Positions 16,271 through 23,596 of a DNA stretch of 64,000 nt are shown one piece after another. The notes beneath the pieces were generated by a model. It was not told the DNA's origin. It did not search any database and saw only the letters and a program-made list of their open reading frames with translations. Each line of letters starts with the position of its first letter. Position 1 is the stretch's first letter. Made by a program: the position numbers and the translations under genes. The DNA is from Nonomuraea fuscirosea (lineage in GTDB: Bacteria > Actinomycetota > Actinomycetes > Streptosporangiales > Streptosporangiaceae), in the NCBI RefSeq assembly GCF_003001935.1, contig NZ_PVNG01000006.1:62001-126000 (forward strand). The letters are read 5' to 3'.

Positions 16271-16579
16271 GTGGCCCGCGGCAACCTGAACAGCACCAGG
16301 ATCAAGCCCCGGACGTCGGAACTCCTCGTCCTGCGGGTCCTGCGCCGCGAACGCCTGCCGCCGCACGTCGCCCGCGTCACGCTCGGAGGCGCCGAGATCC
16401 CCTCGCCGCAGGACCGGCAGCCGCTCGACCACCCTGAGGGGGTCGCGGTGAGCTGGATCGTCCGCGACGACCCCGGCGCGGTGCCCGGCACGGCGGCGCT
16501 GAGCCTGCCCGTTCCTCAGGAGCCGTGCTACGGGTGGTGGTGGGGGAGCATGTTCTGCGGCTACTGGCGCCATCACTGA
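16271..16579 (+). pseudogene. remnant of a siderophore-interacting (SIP/FAD-binding) protein
   Basis: The 102-codon frame starts at GTG. Its first half, VLRRERLPPHVARVTLGG, resembles the start of the flavin-binding barrel of siderophore-interacting reductases. The second half, HPEGVAVSWIVRDD, followed by a tract ending CYGWWWGSM, resembles the far C-terminal NAD-domain segment. Intact members are about 250-280 aa, so the centre is missing and the C-terminus ends abnormally. This suggests an internal deletion of a reductase that once released iron from siderophores. Its position beside the iron-regulated mbtH supports the call. Assignment is from remembered family patterns. Confidence 0.5.
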
Positions 16580-16971
16580 GCTCGGCGGCGCGCTGTCGCC
16601 GGCGGGCCGCGACCATGGAAGTGGTGTACCCACCGGCGCCAGGGACCTGGGACCGGCCATGATCCCGCCATGGGCGGGGTGGAGACTCGTCGAGACCTCC
16701 CCTAGGGCGACCGGGAGCCGTCAAGACGTCGCTGGAGGCGATGGGGACCCGCCGAGGCCTTGTCGGGGGCGATGGGGAGCCGTCGACATCTCCTCAAGTG
16801 CGACCGGGAAGCCGTCGTGATCCCACTGCGGTCACGGAGACCGTCGTGATCCCGGAATTGTCGTCCCCGGTCGCTAGTGTCCCGATCATGGTCGGCGCGG
16901 CCGTGATCAGGCCGCGCCCGGCCGTCCCTTTTCGGTATGGAGGCGCGGTGCCTCCCTAAGGAGGTGCAGGC
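16580..16971. other. non-coding gap with short degenerate repeats
   Basis: No convincing gene is visible. Variants of CGACCGGGAGCCGTC and GGCGATGGGGA recur, and CCGTCGTGATCCC occurs twice about 37 bp apart (16812 and 16849). The gap ends with the strong ribosome binding site AAGGAGGTG of the next gene. Confidence 0.6.
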
Positions 16972-19719
16972 GTGGACGCGTGGGCGGACGTGCGCAAGCT
17001 GGTGCGAGCGGGCGACGTGTTCGGCACGATCAGGATGGTCACCGAGCTGGACGCGGCCGGCCGGAAGGCGGTCGCCGCCGAGTTGCCCGCGTACGTCACC
17101 GGCGAGGCCCGCGCCGCGGGATGGGAGTCGTGGGACCGGCAGATGACGCCGCTCGTGCTGGCCGGCGTGGTGTGCCTGGGCGGCCCGGCGGCCGTGGCGT
17201 CGTGGTTGTTCCGGCGCGAGTTCCGGTGGTGGCGCGAGGCGGAGGCCGCCGAGCGGGTGCTCGAACTGCTGGGCGGGCGGCCGGTGGCATGGCGGGCCGA
17301 CCTGGCGCGGCGGATGTGCGGGCGGCTGCGGGTGCCGGAGCTGCGGCGCTGGGGGCTGGCGGCACGGCTCGTCCGCGAAACGGGCATCGAGCCGCCCGGC
17401 GACGACGCGTTCATGGTCGGCTGGCTGCGCGAACTGTGCTCGGAGCCCATCAGGGGGCCGATCGAAGGGCCGATCGCCGGGCAGGTTGCGGGGCAGGTTG
17501 CGGGGCCGATCGAAGGGTCGTCCGTGGGGTCGGTCGAGGGGCCGATCGCGGGGCTGATCGAAGGGCCGGTCGTGGGGCCGATCGAAGGGTCGACCCCGGG
17601 GCAGGTTGCGGGGCCGATCAAGCAGGTGGGACAGGTCGCGGACGATCCGCTGTTCGCCGCCTACGTCGACCGGATCTTCGAGATCGACGCGCTGGCGGAG
17701 ACCGACCTGTGGCAGGTCGTCGAGACGGTCGTGCGGCTCGTCGACACCGGCCGGCTGGACCGCGTGGCCGTCCTCGACGCGGTCGTGGGGCGGCTGCTGC
17801 GCGACGGCCCCGGCGCGCTCGTACCGCTGGCGGGCCTGCACGACCGGCTGGACCCCGACATCGACGAGGCGTACGCGCGGGCCGAAGACTACGCCCGGCT
17901 GCTGCCCGCGGGGCCGGTCGCGGTGGCCGATCTGGCGCTCGCCCAGCTGCGGCGACTGGAGGAGGCGGGACGGCTGGAGGAAGAGCTGTTCGAGGAGGCG
18001 ATGCGGGCGCTGGCGTTCCGGCCGGAGAAGAAGCTGCTGCGGGCGGCCATGTCGTGGGCGGGCGACGCGGTGCTGCGCGACGCCGGCCGGACCGGCACGG
18101 TGCTGGAGGCGCTGGCGCTGATCTTCGCCCAGGACACGCTGGCCTTGCAGGATCGCGCCGTACGCCTGGCCGTCAAACTCGCGCCCCGCGCGGGACAGGC
18201 GGCGCGCGAAGCGGTGCGCCAGGCCGCCACCGAGTTGCCCGACGAACTGCGGGAACGGGTCTCGGCGGCGTTCGGGGGCGGCATCGCCGCGGCCGAGGCG
18301 CCCGCCGCGCTCCCGCTGATCCTCCCCGCCGTGCCGGCGATGCCCCCGCCCGTCGCCTCGCCCGGCGAACTCGTCGAGGTCCTCACCGCCGGGCGCTGGG
18401 CCCAGGACGTCCACACCTTCGAACGCCTGCTGGCTGGCCTGGCCGAGTGGTCGCACCGCGCGCCGGACGAGCTGCGCGAGGCGCTGCGGTCCTGGTGGTA
18501 CCCGTTCAATCCCTCTTGGTACGGTCACTACGGCAGCGAGATCCACGAGGACCTGATCCAAGCCGTCTCCCGAGCCTTCCTCGCCTTCGCCGCCCCTGAG
18601 CACAGCATCAGCCTGACCCTGGCCGCGTCCGGGACACGGCGGCGACCGGCGTCCCCCGGCCCGCTCGACCGCCTCTACCTGCGCCGCGCGCTGGAGCTGG
18701 TGACGCCGTTCGAGGAGGGCACCGGCTACCCGGTCCTGCTGGCCACGCCCACATCGGGCACCGGCCACCTCGACCCGGCCACCCTGCTCGACCGGCTGGA
18801 GCTGCTGGAGACCGAGGGCGTGCGGGCCCTGCCGGCCGACCTGGCCCAGGCGCTGCTCCGGCTGCCGCGCACGTTCTCCGCGCCTGAGGTGGAGCGGGCG
18901 GGCCGGCTGACGTCCGACGCGGGGCGCGAGTGCGCGGCATGGATGCGGAGCGGAGGGCTGGCCGATCCGCCGGTGAGCATGTCCGTACGGCGCTGGGGCC
19001 GCTACAACCAGGCGGGGTGGCACCTGCTCGAGGCGGAGCCCGAGATCCCCGCGTCCGACGGGCTGCCCGAGGAGATCCGCGCCCTGTTCGAGATGCGGTC
19101 GGGCCACAGCTACACCCTCACCTGGTGGCCGCTCGCCCTGCCCGGCCACCGGGAGCTCGCGGCGGCACATTTGACCGGCTACCTGCCGTCGTCCATGGAG
19201 TCCAGCGACGGCCAGACGCGCGCGCTCGCGGTCCTCACCCACGGCGACGGGCCGCTCGGCTTAGCCACGGCCTACGCCCTGGCCTGCGGGATGAGCCACG
19301 AGAAGACCGCGGAACGAGCCGCCGCCACCGACGCCTTCCTCACCCTGGCTGCGCGCGGCGAGGTGCCGGCACGGGAGCTGGGCGAGGCGGTGACGGACCT
19401 GGTGACGCAGGAGTTCATCCGGCTCAACCGGGTGGTGTCGGTCCTCGACGACGCCAACCAGGCCGGGGCGCACGAGGCGGTGTGGGCGGTGATCACCCAC
19501 CTGCTGCCCGGCCTGCTGCCCAAGGAGGGGGAGCGGCCCCGAGCCGGAGCGGCGGACCTCCTGGCGGCGGGGGCACGGGCCGCCAGGATCGCGGGCGCCC
19601 GGGCCGACCTGCCGGAGGTGGCGGCGCTCGCGGCCCGCAAGGGATCGTCCAGACTCGTCCTGGAGGCGCGACGACTGATCGGGATCGCCGACGCGTCACC
19701 GCAGAAATCTACAACGTAA
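16972..19719 (+). CDS. large uncharacterised protein (possibly DUF6493-type, helical repeat)
   Basis: A 915-aa protein beginning at GTG 16972, with AAGGAGGTG a few bases upstream. It is mostly alpha-helical by composition: many Leu/Ala/Arg/Glu-rich segments with no signal peptide, transmembrane helix or recognisable catalytic motif. It resembles the DUF6493 group of actinomycete proteins; I hold that only moderately. Residues about 161-217 are a glycine-rich degenerate tandem repeat of GPIEG/GQVAG units that looks like an inserted linker. The last codons lie inside the second copy of the 18-bp repeat. It has no operon partner. Confidence 0.75.
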   Translation: MDAWADVRKLVRAGDVFGTIRMVTELDAAGRKAVAAELPAYVTGEARAAGWESWDRQMTPLVLAGVVCLGGPAAVASWLFRREFRWWREAEAAERVLELLGGRPVAWRADLARRMCGRLRVPELRRWGLAARLVRETGIEPPGDDAFMVGWLRELCSEPIRGPIEGPIAGQVAGQVAGPIEGSSVGSVEGPIAGLIEGPVVGPIEGSTPGQVAGPIKQVGQVADDPLFAAYVDRIFEIDALAETDLWQVVETVVRLVDTGRLDRVAVLDAVVGRLLRDGPGALVPLAGLHDRLDPDIDEAYARAEDYARLLPAGPVAVADLALAQLRRLEEAGRLEEELFEEAMRALAFRPEKKLLRAAMSWAGDAVLRDAGRTGTVLEALALIFAQDTLALQDRAVRLAVKLAPRAGQAAREAVRQAATELPDELRERVSAAFGGGIAAAEAPAALPLILPAVPAMPPPVASPGELVEVLTAGRWAQDVHTFERLLAGLAEWSHRAPDELREALRSWWYPFNPSWYGHYGSEIHEDLIQAVSRAFLAFAAPEHSISLTLAASGTRRRPASPGPLDRLYLRRALELVTPFEEGTGYPVLLATPTSGTGHLDPATLLDRLELLETEGVRALPADLAQALLRLPRTFSAPEVERAGRLTSDAGRECAAWMRSGGLADPPVSMSVRRWGRYNQAGWHLLEAEPEIPASDGLPEEIRALFEMRSGHSYTLTWWPLALPGHRELAAAHLTGYLPSSMESSDGQTRALAVLTHGDGPLGLATAYALACGMSHEKTAERAAATDAFLTLAARGEVPARELGEAVTDLVTQEFIRLNRVVSVLDDANQAGAHEAVWAVITHLLPGLLPKEGERPRAGAADLLAAGARAARIAGARADLPEVAALAARKGSSRLVLEARRLIGIADASPQKSTT
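17440..17625 (+). repeat. in-frame degenerate tandem repeat inside the 915-aa gene
   Basis: Units of 15-18 bp reading GGGCCGATCGAAGGG or GGGCAGGTTGCG repeat about ten times without breaking frame, encoding GPIEG and GQVAG pentapeptides. The nucleotide similarity between units points to slippage expansion. Confidence 0.8.
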
Positions 19720-19723
19720 AGGC
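19706..19723 (+). repeat. 18-bp direct repeat, copy 2
   Basis: Identical to 16227-16244 and in the same orientation. It contains the TAA stop of the 915-aa gene. The 70 bp that follow (to about 19793) are strikingly AT-rich compared with the rest of the window. Confidence 0.85.
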
Positions 19724-20379
19724 CATCGCTACCTGCAAATCTTTCGAAGAGAAAGAACTGAAACACAACAAGCAACGACGACCCAGCAGCGGGTTGCTCG
19801 ATGGGGCGGGTTGAGTGCCGGAGGCGGCTTGTCAAGGGAGACCGGCCAGGCGAGCGGTCGTTCGGGGGCCGGTAGTTCGGGGGCCTGTCGTTCGGGCTGG
19901 TCGTTTCAGGGAGTCGACCGTTCTGGGTGCCCGGTAGTTCGGGGGATGGTCGCTTATGGAAGTGGGTCAAGATGCGGAGACGGCTTGCGTGGGAAGCGGG
20001 TCGCTCAGCGGAGACCGATCCCTGTAGGGAGCCGGTCGGGCGGCGTAAGAGGGTCGCTCATGAGGCGCCGGTCGCTCAGCGGAGGCGGGTCTTTCGAGGG
20101 ACATCGGCCAGCGGCACCGGTTCCTGTAGGGAGACCGGCCGGGTGGCGCGAGAGGGTCTCCCAAGAGACGTCGGTTGCTCGGCGGGAGGAGGCAACTCAA
20201 GGGACGCCGATCCCTGTAGGGAGACCCGGTCGGGTGGCGTAAGAGGGTCGCCAGGGGATGCGCGCGCATCGGGAGGTGGTTACTCAAAGAGGCAGGTTGC
20301 TCAAGAAGGCCTGGTCGCTCAGGAAAGCCGGGTCCGCTGCCGGGCTAGCGTCGGCCGGGGGTAGTCGGCCGGGCCGGGC
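19724..20379. repeat. non-coding region with imperfect ~95-bp repeats
   Basis: No gene is evident. After an AT-rich stretch, the region is built from variants of GGTCGTTCGGGGGCCGGTAG (19855-19955). These are followed by three copies of a block containing CCTGTAGGGAGACCGGTCGG and GTAAGAGGGTCGC, near 20015-20057, 20119-20160 and 20207-20252. Both strands have long open frames, but they only echo the repeat and have no start signals. Confidence 0.7.
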
Positions 20380-21225
20380 TCAGGAAAGCCGGGTCGCGGT
20401 GACGGTCATGGTGGCGTACGGCAGGGTGAAGCGGCCTCCGAGGGCGTCGATGGCGGCGCCGACAGCGTCCAGGATCGGCTCCAGTTCCTCGCGCGGGAGC
20501 CGGGTGAGGGTGCCCGAGGTGGGGAGCTGGTCGAGCCACTCGTCGCGGGTGTAGGTCCGCTCCCAGTCGTGCCGCCACTGCTCGGGCTCAGCGAAGCCGC
20601 CCGCCTCGCGGATGCCGTTCGCGGCCTTGGTGAGCAGCGGCTGGTAGGCGTCGAGGGACTGGCCGGGCGCCTGGCCGTTGACCGGTGACACGGGCAGGGC
20701 CTGCCGGAAGGCGGCGGTGAAGGACTCGAACACCTCCGCCGGCAGCTGGTAGACGTGCCAGAAGGCCGCCAGCCGCCCGCCAGGCCGCAGGATGCGCGCG
20801 GCCTGGGTGACGCCGGCGATCGGGTCGATCCAGTGCCAGGCCGTCCCGGCGGCGACGACGTCGAAGGTGCGGCCGGCAGGGTCCCAGGTCTCGAACGTCC
20901 CTTCCTCGACGTCGAGCCCGCCCCGGCGGGCGAAGGCGGCCATGCGCGGGTCGGGTTCGACGCCCAGCACGGTGCAGCCGGCCGACAGGAACTGCCGCAT
21001 GGCGGTGCCGGTGCCGCAGCCGACGTCGAGGACGTCGCGCCCGGGGCTGGTGGCGATGATCTGATCGATCAGGGCGTCCGGGTAGGCGGGGCGGGTGCGG
21101 TCGTAACGTTCGGCGTCCACCCCGAAGGACTCGGCCATCTCCCGCTGCCGATGAGAGTTCGCGACGTGGGCGTTGCCGGGGGTGGACATGGACGTACGGC
21201 CGGAGTCCGGCGTAGAAGTGGTCAT
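20380..21225 (-). CDS. class I SAM-dependent methyltransferase
   Basis: A 281-aa methyltransferase. Motif I VLDVGCGTG near residue 65 binds S-adenosylmethionine, and the acidic VEPDPRM ends strand 2. VVAAGTAWHWIDP is typical of the UbiE/Methyltransf_11 group with a histidine-tryptophan active region. ATG 21225 is chosen because a promoter -10 lies six bases upstream, giving a leaderless transcript; the frame extends seven codons further. Substrate is unknown. Fragments of related sequence lie just upstream at 21655-21900. Confidence 0.88.
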   Translation of the reverse strand: MTTSTPDSGRTSMSTPGNAHVANSHRQREMAESFGVDAERYDRTRPAYPDALIDQIIATSPGRDVLDVGCGTGTAMRQFLSAGCTVLGVEPDPRMAAFARRGGLDVEEGTFETWDPAGRTFDVVAAGTAWHWIDPIAGVTQAARILRPGGRLAAFWHVYQLPAEVFESFTAAFRQALPVSPVNGQAPGQSLDAYQPLLTKAANGIREAGGFAEPEQWRHDWERTYTRDEWLDQLPTSGTLTRLPREELEPILDAVGAAIDALGGRFTLPYATMTVTATRLS

Positions 21226-21262
21226 GTGCCCACTATAAATGGGCAAGCGCCCACTATGTCAA
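21226..21262 (-). promoter_or_regulatory. leaderless promoter with palindromic operator
   Basis: On the minus strand TTGACA (21262-21257) and TATAGT (21237-21232) are separated by 19 bp, and the ATG follows six bases later. Between them lies AGTGGGC-GCTT-GCCCATT (21255-21238), a palindrome with one mismatch. A further AGTGGGC half-site overlaps the -10. This resembles a TetR-type operator; no regulator gene is adjacent. Confidence 0.65.
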
Positions 21263-21406
21263 TCGCCATATGCTGCGCGTGGCCGTGGGAGGGCTGGGTT
21301 GCTGTTGGTCGGAGGGGAGGAGCGGCAGGCCGGCGTGCTGCCGGCGGGAGGGTGAGATAGGCGACCAAGCGTTTCGGGTCGAAGGGCGGAATGGACGCCC
21401 CGGAGC

Positions 21407-21560
21407 GCTGCCCCCGGGGAGACAAAAGGGATGAGCCGGAGCGCTGCCCCCCGGAGAACGGAAGGGATGAGCTGGGGCACTGCCCCCGGAGAACGGAAGG
21501 GATGGGCCGGGGCACTGCCCCCGGAGAACGGAAGGGATGGGCCGGGGCGCTGCGGCTGAA
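21407..21560. repeat. tandem repeat, about 35-36 bp, four copies
   Basis: Units beginning G/ACTGCCCCCGGAG and containing AACGGAAGGGATG start near 21407, 21443, 21479 and 21514, with a decayed fifth near 21549. The middle copies are almost identical. No coding function is apparent. Confidence 0.8.
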
Positions 21561-21654
21561 GGACGGTTGGGCGACCCGGAGTGCCGCCCAAAGGGGGCGA
21601 TTCGGGATGCCGCCGGTCTGAGGACGGGTCGGGCGGCCGGTGCGTCGTGTGTGG

Positions 21655-21900
21655 GGGAGGAGCCCGGAAGGGCTGGGCCATCTCCTGCTGCCGATGGGAG
21701 TGCACGACGTGGGCGCGGCGGGGCTGGGGCGGCACGACCTGAGCGCACCTGCACCCGGGGCGGGTGGCTCGACCAGCTCCTCTGAGCGGATGAGCCGGGG
21801 TGATACGGGCGGGAGGACGCGACGTGGGCGTGGTTGAGGGTGGAGGCAGAACCGGGGTGCACCTACTCCCGGGATGGGCGGCTCGACGAGCTCCCCTGGA
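21655..21900. pseudogene. scattered fragments of the neighbouring methyltransferase gene
   Basis: The minus strand at about 21655-21735 reads HVVHSHRQQEMAQPF, matching HVANSHRQREMAESF near the start of the intact methyltransferase, and then diverges. The plus strand at about 21745-21785 and 21855-21895 reads TRGGWLDQLL and YSRDGRLDELP, matching YTRDEWLDQLP from the gene's C-terminal third but in the opposite orientation. These look like remains of duplicated and inverted copies. From 21263 to 22013 nothing else gene-like was seen. Confidence 0.6.
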
Positions 21901-22013
21901 CGAGACGAGCTGAGGTGCTGCGAGCGGGAGGGCGCGATGCGGTGGGCAAACCGGCCCTGCCTCGTGTTGCGGATGGGGACTGCACGCGGGCTACGAACGG
22001 ACGGCGCCGTGGG

Positions 22014-23483
22014 TTACGAGCGGGTGGTGCCGTGGGTTACGCGCGGGTGGTGCCGCGGAAGTCGTGGTCGTGTGGCAGACGCGGCGTGGGGCCGGCTCCC
22101 GGAGGTGTCGGGTATGAGGGCCAGGTGCCGCATGGCGTATGAGCGCCAGGGGCGCCACCGGCCGGGATCGGCGGCGAGGCGGTGCACGGCTCGCCGTACC
22201 GGCAGGCCGGGGAGGAGGACGTCGGGATCGCCGAGGACCCTCATCTGGATGCAGGCGATCGCCCACCGGCTCATCCCGGGGATGTCGCGCAGTTGCTTGC
22301 GCGCCTGGGCGGGGTCGCAGCCGGTGTCCAGCCTGAGCGTTCCGTCGGCCAGCGCGCGGGCCAGCTCCCGCCCGGTACGGCCTGCGGACGCGGTGTCCGC
22401 CAGGACCGACATGTCGGGGAACACATGGGTTATCGCGCCGAAGGGGGTGGTGAGCGGTGTCCCGTACGTGCTGACCAGGCCGGCGAGCAGGTCGCGTACC
22501 GTCGCGGCTCGCGTCCGGTGGCTGAGCACCGCCCGGATCGCCAGTTCTCCAGGATCGGCGCAACCCGGCACCCGGAGGCCGGGGCGGGCCGCGACCAGCG
22601 GTCCCAGCGCCGGGTCCGCGCCGAGGAAGGCGTCGATGGCCTGCTGGTCGGCGTCCAGGTCGAGCAGCCGCCGGCAGCGCTGCACCGCGGCGGCGAGGTC
22701 TCTGAGGTCCTCCAGCCGCAGAGCGCAGATTACGTGCCCGGCCCCGGGCCGCAACGTGATCACGCCCGCGCCGTGCGGCAGCGACAGCGACCTGCTGTAG
22801 GCGTCGCCGTCATAGTGCTCGATGCCGGGAACGGCCCGCGCGCCCAGGCAGGCCAGCAGCGCGGGCACGTCCATGGGCGGCCGGTAGGCGAGCCGCACCG
22901 TGGTGACCCCCGGCGGCTGGGCACCGTTCCCGGCGCCGCGCAACCGGCTCGGCGTCGTCGCGTACACCTGCCTGATGGTGTCGTTGAACTGCCTGATGCT
23001 GGCGAACCCGGCGGCGAAGGCCACGTCGCTGATCGGCAGCGGGCCGGACTCCAGCAACATCCGCGCGGTCTGCGCCCGTCGCGTCCTGGCCAGGGCCTGG
23101 GGTCCGGCGCCGACCTCGGCGACGAGCTGACGGTGCACCTGGCGCGGGCTGTAGCCGAGGCGGGCGGCCAGCCCGGTGACGCCTTCGCGGTCGACGATCC
23201 CGTCGGCGATCAGCCGCATGGCCCGGCCGATCAGGTCCGTGCGCGTGTTCCACTCGGGGGATCCCGGGGCCGCGTCGGGACGGCACCTCTTGCACGCCCG
23301 GAACCCGTTGACCTGCGCCGCCGCCGCGGTCGGGAACAGCCGCACGTGCTGCGGCTTCGGCATGACGGCCGGGCAGCTCGGACGGCAGTAGACGCGGGTC
23401 GTGGTGACGGCGACGTAGAACCATCCGTCGAAGCGCGGGTCACGGCTCCGCATGGCCGCGTACGCCAGCTCGTCCTCGATCAC
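22014..23483 (-). CDS. Ada/AraC - AlkA-type DNA-repair regulator with degenerate glycosylase domain
   Basis: A 489-aa protein with three parts. Residues about 20-85 form the Ada metal-binding domain with all four cysteines (VYCRPSC, ACKRC). Residues about 90-185 form an AraC-type HTH. Residues about 200-465 resemble AlkA, the 3-methyladenine DNA glycosylase. The final ~25 residues run into repeat DNA. Intact relatives sense methyl damage and excise alkylated bases. Here the catalytic aspartate expected after LLP is missing (DVLLPGLPVRRA), and the helix-hairpin-helix reads IPGMSRWA instead of the usual PGIGPWT, so base excision may be lost. The start is a GTG at 23483; ATG 23453 is possible. 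Confidence 0.82.
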   Translation of the reverse strand: MIEDELAYAAMRSRDPRFDGWFYVAVTTTRVYCRPSCPAVMPKPQHVRLFPTAAAAQVNGFRACKRCRPDAAPGSPEWNTRTDLIGRAMRLIADGIVDREGVTGLAARLGYSPRQVHRQLVAEVGAGPQALARTRRAQTARMLLESGPLPISDVAFAAGFASIRQFNDTIRQVYATTPSRLRGAGNGAQPPGVTTVRLAYRPPMDVPALLACLGARAVPGIEHYDGDAYSRSLSLPHGAGVITLRPGAGHVICALRLEDLRDLAAAVQRCRRLLDLDADQQAIDAFLGADPALGPLVAARPGLRVPGCADPGELAIRAVLSHRTRAATVRDLLAGLVSTYGTPLTTPFGAITHVFPDMSVLADTASAGRTGRELARALADGTLRLDTGCDPAQARKQLRDIPGMSRWAIACIQMRVLGDPDVLLPGLPVRRAVHRLAADPGRWRPWRSYAMRHLALIPDTSGSRPHAASATRPRLPRHHPRVTHGTTRS

Positions 23484-23596
23484 CTCATCAAGCGTGCCAC
23501 AGGGACGGGAGCACGACTGGCGGGCATCGGACGGCGACGGTCGGCGGCCGATGCCCGCCAGCGCCGGCGGGCGGGCCGGGACCAGGCTTTGTCCGC

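Noticed and set aside
15972..16579. Siderophore NRPS biosynthetic cluster
   Set aside because: mbtH, an iron box and a P450 within 6 kb suggest one, but no adenylation, condensation, carrier or tailoring genes occur in the window.
16702..19242. 846-codon open frame on the minus strand
   Set aside because: It is the antisense shadow of the 915-aa gene. It is Arg/Gly/His-rich, has no start signal and no recognisable domains; the plus strand has a strong ribosome binding site and helical protein.
19967..20287. Repeat-peptide gene on the minus strand (SPYRDR units)
   Set aside because: The peptide repeat simply reflects the DNA repeat, which is open in several frames; there is no start signal.
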